A model generated the notes under the pieces. The model searched no databases. It saw only the letters and a list, made by a program, of their open reading frames with translations, and was not told the DNA's origin. DNA of 64,000 nt from an uncultured Granulosicoccus sp. Lineage in GTDB: Bacteria; Pseudomonadota; Gammaproteobacteria; Granulosicoccales; Granulosicoccaceae. Positions within the stretch are counted from its first letter, which is position 1; every line of letters begins with the position of its first letter. Shown here piece after piece: positions 52,729 to 61,747 of the stretch. The translations under genes and the position numbers were made by a program. The stretch is from contig CANLXI010000025.1 of the NCBI GenBank assembly GCA_947495035.1, positions 42,924-106,923 of the forward strand, read 5' to 3'.

Positions 52729-53514
52729 TTGTTTTCGGTCATGTTCTTCTTACTGGTCGGCGCAACAGCAGGCCTGATTGCTGGCTTGTTCGGCATCGGG
52801 GGCGGTGTGGTGATCGTACCAGCGCTGATCATGACACTCGATCAATTGGGAGTTGACCCCACAGTAGTCGTTCATCTTGCCATAGGCACTTCGCTGGCGA
52901 TTATCACCGTCACTGGTGCTTCTTCTGCCCTTGGCCATTGGAAAAAGAATGCAGTGTCTACCAAGTTACTCAGCCAGATGCTACCTGGTTTGGTGCTTGG
53001 TGCTGTGTGTGGCGGAGTTATTGCGGATCACCTACAGGCAGAGCGTCTCGAGCAATACTTTGGCATCTTTATGTTGGCATTATCTCTTTGGATGATGTTC
53101 TCAAAACCCACTGAATCTAGACAATACCATGCCAACTCTCCTGTCATGGTTGCCGCAGGAACACTAATTGGGGGCTTCTCGGCACTGTTCGGAGTAGGAG
53201 GTGGAGTACTGAACGTTCCTTGGCTGACGCGTAATGGAGCTGATCTGTCACAGGCAATCGGAACATCGGCAGCATGCGGTTTTCCCATTGCCGCCGTGGG
53301 TGCTGCAACTTTCATAGCGACTGGCCAGGATGAGTCCATGCTCCCGGTGTATACCAGTGGATACCTGTATTGGCCTGCATTCCTTGGTATCGCTATTTCC
53401 AGCATACCCTGTGCAAGATTAGGCGCAAACCTGGCCCACTACCTTCAAGCAAAGCTGCTCAAACGTCTTTTCGCCATACTGATGCTATTGGTCGGATTGA
53501 AATTGATTCTTTAA
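52729..53514 (+). CDS. TauE/SafE-family membrane permease
   Basis: A 261-residue inner-membrane protein of the TSUP (TauE/SafE) family. The duplicated family motif is seen as GLIAGLFGIGGGVVIVPAL near 15 and GGFSALFGVGGGVLNVPWL near 148. About eight hydrophobic helices are present. The TTG at 52729 has AAGGA 12 bases upstream; an ATG at 52741 is possible. Family members move sulfite, sulfoacetate or related sulfur compounds. With an SsuA-like importer this suggests an organosulfur or small-acid pathway. Confidence 0.9.
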   Translation: MFSVMFFLLVGATAGLIAGLFGIGGGVVIVPALIMTLDQLGVDPTVVVHLAIGTSLAIITVTGASSALGHWKKNAVSTKLLSQMLPGLVLGAVCGGVIADHLQAERLEQYFGIFMLALSLWMMFSKPTESRQYHANSPVMVAAGTLIGGFSALFGVGGGVLNVPWLTRNGADLSQAIGTSAACGFPIAAVGAATFIATGQDESMLPVYTSGYLYWPAFLGIAISSIPCARLGANLAHYLQAKLLKRLFAILMLLVGLKLIL

Positions 53515-53551
53515 ACAGAACGCTTAAAAGCAAATCGCGAAATCGGACATA

Positions 53552-54832
53552 ATGAAATACAACTCAGGTATGACTATCGATGCCTACCAGAAGGCATTGG
53601 CAGAGAAGAAAGCTAATCCTGTCGACTGGTGGCACAGCTGTGCTGCACGTATCAAGCAGTGCGAACCTGATATCAATGCCTGGGAGTCGCTGGCTGAAGG
53701 ACCACCTTCGTTGAATTCGGATTCTACGGACAAGCCACTGTTTGGTGTACCCGTAGGCATCAAAGACATCTTGGACACTGCGAGTTTTCCGACAAGCTGG
53801 GGAACCAAGGGATATCTGAGGTCACAGGCTTCGCTCCTGGATGCTGCTCTGGTAACACTGCTGCAAGAACTGGGCGCATTGGTAATGGGTAAAACCGTCT
53901 CTACGGAGTTTGCCTATTTCACACCAGGTAAAACGAAAAATCCTCACGATCTTTCACGAACACCGGGCGGCTCATCAAGTGGATCTGCTGCTGCAGTGGC
54001 AGCTCGCATGGTACCCCTCACCTTCGGAACCCAAACCGCTGGCAGTATAATTCGACCCGCCAGCTACTGTGGCGTATTCGGTTTCAAACCAACGTTCAAC
54101 ACTCTGAGCACCAGTGGTGTCAAATCGTTCGCGCCATCGTTGGATACATTAGGGTGGTACGCCAACTATATCGAGGACATCTGCACTGCATTTTCCGCAT
54201 TGACTCGTGCCGGGAAAATCAGTCCACGTAATGATCTGACAGGTGTGCGTGTAGGCATTAACAGTCTTCCTGGCAGCATGACCATGTCCGCAGACGTGAA
54301 AAATGCAATTGCCGAGGCTCAATCAGCATTGGAACAAGCCGGTGCAGAAATAGTCCCTCTGGTGCTGGATGATAGCTACGAAAAATTGGTTGAACAGCAA
54401 AAGATTGTCATGGCCTACGAGGCTGCTCAAACCCTGGGCAGCGAGTACTCAACACTATCGGAGCACCTGGGTCCCGAGTTAGTAGCATTGATTCAGGACG
54501 GTCAATCAATCAGCTATACGCGCTATCGAGAAGCGATGCTAGCTACCGCGAGTGCTCAACAAACAATAAGCGCGATTTTCAATTCCCAGGCTGATGTTAT
54601 TCTTGCCGCAAGCTCTACTGGGGAAGCGCCACAAGGACTCGACTTTACTGGCGATCCAGTCTACTGCCGAGCATGGACACTTCTAGGAGTGCCTTGTATC
54701 AATTTGCCTATCAGTCACGGTATGTCCGGCATGCCGGTAGGCGTACAATTGATCGCGGACCGGTGGCAAGACCAACAATTGCTCGAAATTGCCTACACTT
54801 TAATGCCCAAGAACTCTAGTCAGCACGAGTAG
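53552..54832 (+). CDS. amidase-signature-family hydrolase
   Basis: A 426-residue cytoplasmic amidase. The catalytic Lys lies in GVPVGIKDI near 72. The Ser-rich loop is TPGGSSSGSAAAVAA near 137, and the nucleophile Ser is in TQTAGSIIRPAS near 160 (the common form is GGS, here AGS). It would hydrolyse an amide C-N bond of the imported compound and release ammonia or an amine. It is the last gene of the block. A second ATG at 53570 is possible. Confidence 0.9.
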   Translation: MKYNSGMTIDAYQKALAEKKANPVDWWHSCAARIKQCEPDINAWESLAEGPPSLNSDSTDKPLFGVPVGIKDILDTASFPTSWGTKGYLRSQASLLDAALVTLLQELGALVMGKTVSTEFAYFTPGKTKNPHDLSRTPGGSSSGSAAAVAARMVPLTFGTQTAGSIIRPASYCGVFGFKPTFNTLSTSGVKSFAPSLDTLGWYANYIEDICTAFSALTRAGKISPRNDLTGVRVGINSLPGSMTMSADVKNAIAEAQSALEQAGAEIVPLVLDDSYEKLVEQQKIVMAYEAAQTLGSEYSTLSEHLGPELVALIQDGQSISYTRYREAMLATASAQQTISAIFNSQADVILAASSTGEAPQGLDFTGDPVYCRAWTLLGVPCINLPISHGMSGMPVGVQLIADRWQDQQLLEIAYTLMPKNSSQHE

Positions 54833-55239
54833 TGAATACAGACTGTATTTCAAACCTACTAGACGATCGCGGGGATCATGATGGCGCCCGAGTTGGCGCT
54901 ATTGTGGTCACTCAATAACGTGTAGTGTCGAGGGCTGGAAAGCACTTACCAGAATGATGTTTAACCTCTTTGGTAACTTTCAACAACAGCATGTGAGCGG
55001 ATGAACGAACCCTCCGGGTGCTGGAAACTCGATCGACCCATGATAAGGCTTGCTGGGCGTACAGGCGTGCGTAACTGCGTACCGAACTACTGACTACCAT
55101 GCAGTAGCACCCTTCCCTTGCCTGCGCCTGATATGCTCGGCTAATCAGTACGGCAGTACCCACTGTTGCCCCCCTTTCCGGTCGTGCGATCCACAAGTTG
55201 GATCGCCAGGCTCCAACCAATGATGAAGGCAGATCAATC
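54833..55239. other. 407-bp intergenic region after the acquired block
   Basis: No supported gene. A 122-residue reverse frame (54912-55280) runs into the MOSC gene and has unlikely composition. A short near-palindrome AATACAG-A-CTGTATT at 54835-54849 follows the amidase stop and may be part of a terminator. Confidence 0.5.
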
Positions 55240-56013
55240 ATGGCAGTGAAGATTGCAGCGTTAACCCGATTTCCGATCAAGGGCCTGAGCGGCCAGACAC
55301 TGGAGACAGTGACGCTCGAGCCTGGTCAGGGATTTCCCGGTGACCGTCGCTTCGGCTTTGCCCGCCCGAACAGTGGCTTCGACCCGGCCGATCCGAAGCC
55401 ACTGCCCAAGGGAAAGTTCTACATGCTGGCAAGAGACGCTGCCCTGGCACTGCTCGACACCGAGTATGACGATGACACGGGCATACTGAGCCTGTCGACC
55501 GACGACATCAGCGCGCGTTTCGATATCGGTACTGCGGATGGCAAACATCAGGCCAGTCAGTTTCTGAAAACCTACCTTACGCTGCCAGACGACGAGACTC
55601 CCCAACTGCATGAAGCCTCCCCTCACCGCTTCACGGATGTATCCGTGGATTCTGTCGAAATGATGAATGCGATATCCATCATCAACCGTGACAGTGTCGA
55701 GGCGTTTTCCCAAGCCATCGGTCAGGCAGTGGATCCGCGGCGATTTCGCGGCAATATTCAGCTATCCGGCTTGCCGCCATTCGCCGAACTGGACATGGTC
55801 GGCAAGGAGATGACGCTCGGCTCGGTACGACTGAAAATTGTCAAGCGCACCCGCCGGTGCCCCGCGACGGAGGTCAACCTGGAAACCGGTGAGCGCGACA
55901 TGAAAACCCCCAGACTGCTGCGCGAGCACTATAGCCATATGGATATGGGCGTCTACGCTCAGGTGCTGACAGGCGGCGTACTCTCCGCCGACAGCGTTGT
56001 CGACGTGGCCTGA
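55240..56013 (+). CDS. MOSC-domain protein
   Basis: A 257-residue protein with an N-terminal beta-barrel (VKIAALTRFPIKGLSGQTLETVTLEPGQGFPGDRRFGF) and a C-terminal MOSC domain. The conserved cysteine lies in KRTRRCPATEVN near residue 208. MOSC proteins handle sulfur on molybdenum cofactor or act as molybdoenzymes reducing N-hydroxylated compounds. AAGG lies ten bases before the chosen ATG; the longer frame from 55198 has none. It is separated from the next genes by two hairpins. Confidence 0.88.
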   Translation: MAVKIAALTRFPIKGLSGQTLETVTLEPGQGFPGDRRFGFARPNSGFDPADPKPLPKGKFYMLARDAALALLDTEYDDDTGILSLSTDDISARFDIGTADGKHQASQFLKTYLTLPDDETPQLHEASPHRFTDVSVDSVEMMNAISIINRDSVEAFSQAIGQAVDPRRFRGNIQLSGLPPFAELDMVGKEMTLGSVRLKIVKRTRRCPATEVNLETGERDMKTPRLLREHYSHMDMGVYAQVLTGGVLSADSVVDVA

Positions 56014-56029
56014 GGCAACACCTGTTATC

Positions 56030-56083
56030 GGCCGGAGTTTGATCCGGCCAAGCTCCCGGGGTTCGCTGCCGAACACCCGGGAG
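56030..56083 (+). terminator. two consecutive hairpins after the MOSC gene
   Basis: GGCCGGA/TCCGGCC (56030-56036 and 56043-56049) forms the first stem. CTCCCGGG/CCCGGGAG (56053-56060 and 56076-56083), extended inside by GTTCG/CGAAC with one bulge, forms the second. They isolate the MOSC gene from the EACC1/caspase pair. Confidence 0.65.
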
Positions 56084-56206
56084 ACATCACCTGCCTGCGA
56101 ATCAATACAGCAGCTCTGACACTGACGAAAAGACTAGGGGCAGAGCCGTCGCCATTTACCTTGAACTGAGATAATCTGACAGCACACAAGTGGAAGATCA
56201 ATCACC

Positions 56207-56575
56207 GTGCTGATATTGAAACTTGATGACACACAGATGACTGGCAGTAAGCTGCAACAGGAGTCCCTGCAGTTGGAACGCCTGCTTGCCAGCCAGACCG
56301 AACTGCTGGTTGAGCGCCTCCCCGAACCCATGATGGAACCCGGGCAACGCGGCGCAGCGCTTGAACTGGCCAAGCTGATCGTCAAACCCCTGGCTGACGA
56401 AGCCGCCAAAGCCCTGGCAAATGTACTGGGTATCTACCTGCAAGCCAAACGCCAGGACACAACCATCAAGATGACAGGTGCCGATGGCACAACCATCGAA
56501 ATTACCGGCGCTTCCCTGTCCGCTGAGGAACTGGAGTCCACGATCCGGAGGATCAGGGCTCTACTCGACAAATGA
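56207..56575 (+). CDS. EACC1-like effector-associated component
   Basis: A 122-residue protein that resembles effector-associated constant component 1. Its pattern is an N-terminal strand (ILKLDDT), a charged helix, a Gly/Ala/Leu helix (ALELAKLIVKPLADEAAKALANVLGIYLQAKR) and the closing strand pair and helix IKMTGADGTTIEITGASLSAEELESTIRRI. Such proteins are reported beside caspase, trypsin and other effectors in predicted bacterial conflict systems and are thought to connect sensing with effector action. It starts with GTG at 56207 and its stop overlaps the caspase ATG (ATGA). The family call rests on pattern and context. Confidence 0.72.
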   Translation: MLILKLDDTQMTGSKLQQESLQLERLLASQTELLVERLPEPMMEPGQRGAALELAKLIVKPLADEAAKALANVLGIYLQAKRQDTTIKMTGADGTTIEITGASLSAEELESTIRRIRALLDK

Positions 56576-58065
56576 CCGAGCACGCTCGCAAGGCGCTGTT
56601 GATTGGCAATGCGAGTTTTCCTGCGGATGAGAAATTGCTTGATCTCAGGTGTCCGCTGAATGATGTCGAGGGTCTTCGGGCTGTTCTGGCCAATCCGGAG
56701 ATTGGTGGATTCGATACGGTAGAGACCTTGTGCGATTGCGACAGTACAGAGGTGAAACGCAAGCTCATCACTTTCCTGGCGGACACACAAAACACCGATA
56801 CCGTACTGCTCTACTATTCGGGGCACGGCAAGCACGACGCCAACATCCAGCTCAATTTCTGTACTCACGACAGTGAAATCGCCGTTCTGGAAGCCACTGC
56901 CGTTCCGGTGGCCTTCGTGCGCGACCAGCTCGCTCGATGCAATGCACAGAATACGGTGCTCATGCTCGATTGCTGCTACAGCGGTGCGGCAAAAGGCATC
57001 CTCCACCGAGGCGATGTGGAAGATCAGCTCAAGCTGTCAGTCAAGGGGTCCGGCACCTATCTACTCACGGCATCCAGTGAGACTGAAACGGCACAAGAGA
57101 AGGAAAGCGACCGCTATGGTGTGTTCACCAAGCACCTCATCGAAGCACTCGAAACCGGTAACGCTGACAAGGACGGAAACGGCGTCACCACCATGGATGA
57201 TCTCTATCACTACATTGTCAATGCCGTGCGCTCTGACAGTCCGCAGAAGCCCACTCGTCAGGTGGACGGCCATGGCAAGATCATCGTCGCCAAGAGTGGC
57301 AAGAACTCCCGCCTGGACACGGCAGCTACATTGTCCAGCGAGTTGTTCACCCGGGTGGCCAGCGGGGATCTCGATGCCAGCATCGCCACCGCGGCAGTCG
57401 AGGTGGCCCGCAAGGCACCCAGTACCCATACGCCGAGTGAAGCGACGTTCGACACCGCCATTACCGCCTACCTCGCCAAACGCATCACGCTGGGTGAGTT
57501 CGTAACGGCATACTGGAATACACGACTGGAACCGTGTCCGGAGCCCTCCCCTGAACCCGAACCGGTTCCGAAGCCGACGCCTGATCCCGGACCCGAAGCC
57601 AACAAGGGACACGATCCAGTAGAGGATCCCGGGCCTGAACCAGACCCCATACCTGACCCCACGCCAGGCCCAAGGCCGGGTCCGAAGGAAAACCCCCGAC
57701 CACCCCCAAAACCGGAAAACGAACCACTATCGGATTTCGACAGACTCATGCCGTTGCTCGTCGGAAAACTGTGGAAAGCTGGCTCGACAAAGCAGTCGAT
57801 CCTTGGCACTCAGCAGACAGAGGAACAGGAACATTCAGCGCTGTTCAAGTGGATCATTCCGCTGATCATCCTATTCGTGACATCAGGGATCTCGGAAACC
57901 GCCATCGATGTCGACACGTACATCGGCGGCGGTTTTCTGGGCGTGGCTGCCATGGTGTACTACCTGGTCAAATACAGATCACGTCTGAATATCGCCGGAT
58001 GGATCATTTCAGCGCTGGTGCTGCTGACCGGCATGGTAATGATATCCGAAGGCTTGAGCTATTGA
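56572..58065 (+). CDS. membrane-anchored caspase-like protease (C14 family)
   Basis: A 497-residue caspase/metacaspase homologue. The catalytic His85 is in YYSGHGKH and Cys135 in LDCCYSG. DKDGNGVTTMDD at 199-210 resembles a calcium-binding loop found in related enzymes. After the p20/p10-like domain (to about 240) come a helical part, a Pro/Glu/Asp-rich linker (321-384) and three transmembrane segments at about 427-441, 451-467 and 473-492. It is coupled to the EACC1-like gene. The layout suggests a suicide or immune effector placed at the inner membrane, whose protease domain stays in the cytoplasm. Activation and targets are unknown. Confidence 0.88.
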   Translation: MTEHARKALLIGNASFPADEKLLDLRCPLNDVEGLRAVLANPEIGGFDTVETLCDCDSTEVKRKLITFLADTQNTDTVLLYYSGHGKHDANIQLNFCTHDSEIAVLEATAVPVAFVRDQLARCNAQNTVLMLDCCYSGAAKGILHRGDVEDQLKLSVKGSGTYLLTASSETETAQEKESDRYGVFTKHLIEALETGNADKDGNGVTTMDDLYHYIVNAVRSDSPQKPTRQVDGHGKIIVAKSGKNSRLDTAATLSSELFTRVASGDLDASIATAAVEVARKAPSTHTPSEATFDTAITAYLAKRITLGEFVTAYWNTRLEPCPEPSPEPEPVPKPTPDPGPEANKGHDPVEDPGPEPDPIPDPTPGPRPGPKENPRPPPKPENEPLSDFDRLMPLLVGKLWKAGSTKQSILGTQQTEEQEHSALFKWIIPLIILFVTSGISETAIDVDTYIGGGFLGVAAMVYYLVKYRSRLNIAGWIISALVLLTGMVMISEGLSY

Positions 58066-58121
58066 GGCTGTGCAAGAGCTGCGTGGCACATTTCAGCTGA
58101 CACTTGCAATCCGGCAATATT

Positions 58122-58198
58122 CCTCTGACCTCTGACCTCTGACCTCTGACCTCTGACCTCTGACCTCTGACCTCTGACCTCTGACCTCTGACCTCTGA
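58122..58198. repeat. heptamer tandem repeat, 11 copies
   Basis: Eleven exact copies of CCTCTGA, followed by decayed copies to about 58212. It lies 56 bp after the caspase stop, in a 345-bp gap with no other gene-like sequence. Reverse-strand open frames here simply read the repeat as a repeating peptide. Confidence 0.97.
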
Positions 58199-58410
58199 AC
58201 TTTGACCTCTACCTGACTCGGACACCGCAGCTGCAGTGAGCACCTGCGTCATGGTACGAAATCTGGAAACCGGACTGCTCTTTGTTGATAGACAGCAGGA
58301 CTCCATCAAGCTACCTGTGTTGCATTATCAAAGTCAGCCTGAATGAAGACCCTGCAACTCGGTGCCTGGAGTGATCCAGTTCGGTGGTGGAAAACTCTGC
58401 TTTTTGACGG

Positions 58411-59013
58411 TCAAGGGTACTGGTCGACTTTCGACAACCGAGGCACAATCGTCCCCGGGCTCAGAATCGCTCCTGGCGCAATCACGGAATTGGCTCCGAT
58501 CCTGACATCATCGCCGAGCAATGCCCCGAATTTTTCCACGCCGGTATCAATGTTTTCCCCATTCCACAGAATTCGGATTCTCTTGTCACTGAATTCGTTT
58601 CGGTAGTTTGCCACCACTGCGCCAGCCTCGATGTTGACTCTGGCCCCTATGATGGAATCGCCAACGAAGCTCAGATGCGCTACCTTCGACCCGGCAAACA
58701 TGAAGGAAGTCTTCAGCTCACAAGCGTGTCCGACAATGCACCCACGCGCCAGAAACACTCCACCACGAATCAATGCGCCGGCCCCCACGAAGGTGTCGGG
58801 TCCGATAATGGCCGGCCCATTGATATTCACCCCGGCCTCAACCTCCGCACGATGATGAATGGCAACGTCATCGACAATCGTATAGCCATCGGACAAGGAT
58901 CTGAGTGCCTCGGACACCAATTCAGGCGCTCGGCTTGTTGCTTGCCAGGCAGGCTCACGAAAGTGCGCAAATGGAGAGTCCGACCACTCCGCTATGAAGT
59001 CTGTGATATTCAA
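58411..59013 (-). CDS. left-handed beta-helix transferase (LpxA-like hexapeptide family)
   Basis: A 200-residue protein with hexapeptide-repeat turns from about residue 55: INGPAIIGPDTFVGAGALIRGGVFLARGCIVGHACEL, later IIGARVNIEAGAVVANYRN and VRIGANSVIAPGAILSPGTIV. This is the fold of LpxA/GlmU-type acyltransferases, usually trimeric. The start is a TTG at 59013 with GGGAGGAG five to six bases upstream; the ATG at 59106 lacks such a site and the extra residues do not look like the family. The substrate is unknown, perhaps a sugar nucleotide. Confidence 0.82.
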   Translation of the reverse strand: MNITDFIAEWSDSPFAHFREPAWQATSRAPELVSEALRSLSDGYTIVDDVAIHHRAEVEAGVNINGPAIIGPDTFVGAGALIRGGVFLARGCIVGHACELKTSFMFAGSKVAHLSFVGDSIIGARVNIEAGAVVANYRNEFSDKRIRILWNGENIDTGVEKFGALLGDDVRIGANSVIAPGAILSPGTIVPRLSKVDQYP

Positions 59014-59539
59014 CGGTTCTCCTCCCGAACAAGACGCCAATTCGATGACCGGGCAGTACAGAGCACTTTCCAAGCACGCCGGGCTCGCGACGAGCCGCTC
59101 GATCATGTACCTCGCAAGAGATCATACGCTCGTCGCTGCGGATTCACCCGGCAGCCGTTTTGAACACCTTGCCGCTCACGCCTGTGCGGCCCTGTATCAT
59201 CACTTCAAACGGAAAGATGTCCTGCTGAAACGGATGCTCGCTCCCTCACTGGTTGATGAGAAGATGGAATGATCTTGTGAGGAGCTGATCGGGCGCGCGA
59301 ATCCTTGCACAGGAATGGATCGGACTGGGGTGCGGAACTGCGTGCCAGTGCAAAGGGCGTGAGGCGACTGTCAAAATCTGTGTATTTACGTGTGGCAGCA
59401 CTCGATTTCCGTTTTCAGCCCTCCTGTATTTCTGAAACTGTGCACTCCAGCAGGAGCGCCGTGAAAATCTGGCCAGGCCGACAGCCGATCATTCAGTCAA
59501 GTCCATAACAAGCCTGCACCTGTCTACAGCTGTGCAAGC
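59014..59539. other. 526-bp intergenic region
   Basis: Two short forward frames (58994-59272, overlapping the transferase start, and 59305-59508) have no ribosome-binding site or recognisable composition. No repeat or hairpin of note is seen. The promoters of the divergent transferase and the FliD-like gene must lie here. Confidence 0.5.
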
Positions 59540-61216
59540 GTGGCGAAACTGTCTTTGTCGATCAGCGTAAACTTCAATACGGGACGTACCTCAGCCTACC
59601 CGTCATACTCGGTCCAGCGCAGCAGCTCCGCCGTCCAGCAGAGCACTGCCAGTACGAGCCAGACCGCCAGCCGGGAGGCTCTGCTCGGACTATCGCGCCT
59701 GGTCAATACACTGGAAGAACTGGCAAACCATGTCCAGTTCAAGAAGAGCAAGGAGGCAGGTGTAACCGAACTGGTCTCCACGCAGGATCTGGGTCTGTAC
59801 GCCGGAATCGATACCGCTACCATATTACGCTCCACCGACGATATCAATTCCTGGTACACCAGCTACAGCCCGGAAGAACCTGCCTGGCAAGGAATTACAT
59901 CATCGGATATCGCGCTACATGGCATCTATGACGGCAGCAACGGTTCGGGAACCGTGGAGTTCCGGGTCAACCAGGGTGGCTTCAGGAATCTGGGCGCCAT
60001 CGAGATCGAGGTCTCCTTGCCCAATGGCGGTGGCACGGAGACGATAACGACCAATGCATCGGACGCTGAGTCCACGATCTATACACTGTCGAACGGACTG
60101 GGTTTCTCATTATCGTCAGGCTTTCTGGCCGGTGGCGATGTGGCCTCGACCACCGTGACACTATCGACGACGGAGTCCATCAACCCTGACAACCCCTTCA
60201 ACGGCAGCGGCAGTGGTGGCCCCCATTTCGAGAACGGGCATGTTGTCACCGCGGGCACTTTCCAGGTCAATGGTGCCACCATCACAGTGGCCGAGACAGA
60301 CAGCGTCAACTCGGTGTTGGCGAAAATCAATGCCTCCTCAGCGAACGTCACTGCAAGCTTTGACGTGGACAGCGAGATCATCACGCTGACACAGAATAGC
60401 CTGGGTTCCGACCACGAGATAACGGTCGGCAATGACACTACTGGCTTTCTCGCAGCCACCAAGCTGGCCAGTGCTACGCAGGTCAAGGGACTGGATCACG
60501 AACCGGACAGACCATTGTCCCGCGTCAACGCGTTCGACTCGGTGCAATCCGGAACGCTGGCGGTCAACGGGTCCAACCTGACTCTGGACGTCGACAACGA
60601 TTCCCTGAACAACGTGCTGACGCTACTGAACAATGCGCCAAGTGAGCTGTCGGCCACGCTTGTCAATGCCTCACAACGCGTGTCTCTCTCAGTACGTGGT
60701 GAACCGTACACCTTGTCGATTTCCAGCGGCAATACCGGGTTGTTTCCCTCGCTGAACATCGCCGATGGCGATTATGAATTCTCGAAGACCAACACGATTT
60801 CGGCAGCGAGTAGAAAGCGTTCTTACCGGGCGGCCGACGAACTGGAAAAGTTTCATGATGGACTGGTCAATGCCGCGGTACTGCTCAGGCAATCGGCGGC
60901 CAACAAGACCGAGAGTCTCGAGGAGAGCCTGCTGGCCATTCAGGAAGACTACACAAGACGCTTCGGAGCCGAGAAACTGCGTTCGGTCGGAGTGGAATGG
61001 CGAGAACTTGATCAGGGCCTGATCGACTACTCCGAGGCGTCTCGCAGACGTTTCACCAAGGCATTGCAACGCAACGATACGCTGGAACACATGCTGTTGG
61101 GCAGGAACGATACGGAGACGGGCTTGCTGGAAGAGATCAGCACCACGCTGGAGAGCTTCATTCTGCAGCAGGCGCGTTCCGGTGGGTATGGACAGATCAT
61201 CAATATGTACGCCTGA
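59540..61216 (+). CDS. FliD/flagellin-hook-domain-like protein
   Basis: A 558-residue protein. Two hook-IN-type segments are visible: TFQVNGATITVAETDSVNSVLAKINASSANVTASFDVD near residue 237 and GTLAVNGSNLTLDVDNDSLNNVLTLLNNAPSELSATLV near 338. The C-terminal 130 residues are helical (YRAADELEKFHDGLVNAAVLLRQS, then LEESLLAIQEDYTRRF), like the helical ends of hook-associated proteins. There is no signal peptide, as expected for flagellar export. It begins with GTG at 59540. No other flagellar genes lie nearby, so it may be a specialised filament or adhesin component. The family is likely, the role uncertain. Confidence 0.72.
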   Translation: MAKLSLSISVNFNTGRTSAYPSYSVQRSSSAVQQSTASTSQTASREALLGLSRLVNTLEELANHVQFKKSKEAGVTELVSTQDLGLYAGIDTATILRSTDDINSWYTSYSPEEPAWQGITSSDIALHGIYDGSNGSGTVEFRVNQGGFRNLGAIEIEVSLPNGGGTETITTNASDAESTIYTLSNGLGFSLSSGFLAGGDVASTTVTLSTTESINPDNPFNGSGSGGPHFENGHVVTAGTFQVNGATITVAETDSVNSVLAKINASSANVTASFDVDSEIITLTQNSLGSDHEITVGNDTTGFLAATKLASATQVKGLDHEPDRPLSRVNAFDSVQSGTLAVNGSNLTLDVDNDSLNNVLTLLNNAPSELSATLVNASQRVSLSVRGEPYTLSISSGNTGLFPSLNIADGDYEFSKTNTISAASRKRSYRAADELEKFHDGLVNAAVLLRQSAANKTESLEESLLAIQEDYTRRFGAEKLRSVGVEWRELDQGLIDYSEASRRRFTKALQRNDTLEHMLLGRNDTETGLLEEISTTLESFILQQARSGGYGQIINMYA

Positions 61217-61269
61217 ATCCAGGCTTGCCTTAATCTTCCATCTGCCCTGATTTTCCCTAGAACTGCCCC

Positions 61270-61381
61270 CTGCAACCTGCAACCTGCAACCTGCAACCCG
61301 CAACCCACAGCCCACAGCCCACAGCCCACAGCCCGCTGTCCGCTGTCCGCTGTCCGCTGTCCGCTGTCCGCTGTCCGCTGT
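61270..61381. repeat. composite heptamer repeat, 16 units of three types
   Basis: The array holds four copies of CTGCAAC plus one CCGCAAC, then four CCACAGC, then seven CCGCTGT, all in one unbroken 7-bp phase. It lies 53 bp after the FliD-like gene. The remainder of the 531-bp gap to the BCCT gene shows no supported gene. Confidence 0.97.
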
Positions 61382-61747
61382 CCGAAATCTGCAATCTGCA
61401 AGGGTGACGGCAAACTCACAGGGCATTGCAACTAGCAAATCATCACCGGCCTGCACATGCCCGTCGGTTTGATGACGCTCGATTGACAGGCTGGCTGGCA
61501 GACACTCTTCAATATTTTCGGTGTGCCGGCGACGAAGCACAACACTCTCTCGGCGACAGGCTTCCGCCAGCGCTTCATCACACCATAAGCGAACCGGCTC
61601 GAGCGCATGATGCGTTCACCGGTTTCAATCGCGCCTGTCAAATTCTTCGCCATTGGTATATTCTGCCAAAGCACACGTTCACCACACCCTGTTCTAGTCA
61701 GCCAGAATGACCCACTGCTGACCCCTTCATTACAGCTGGAGATGCCT

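Noticed and set aside
54912..55280. 122-residue reverse ORF after the amidase
   Set aside because: It runs into the start of the MOSC gene, has a Ser/Arg-rich chance composition and no start signal.
58994..59272. 92-residue forward ORF overlapping the beta-helix transferase start
   Set aside because: It overlaps the strong GGGAGGAG/TTG start on the other strand and matches no family.
60689..61540. 283-residue reverse ORF with repeated TADSGQR
   Set aside because: The repeat peptide is read from the heptamer array, and the rest is antisense to the FliD-like gene.
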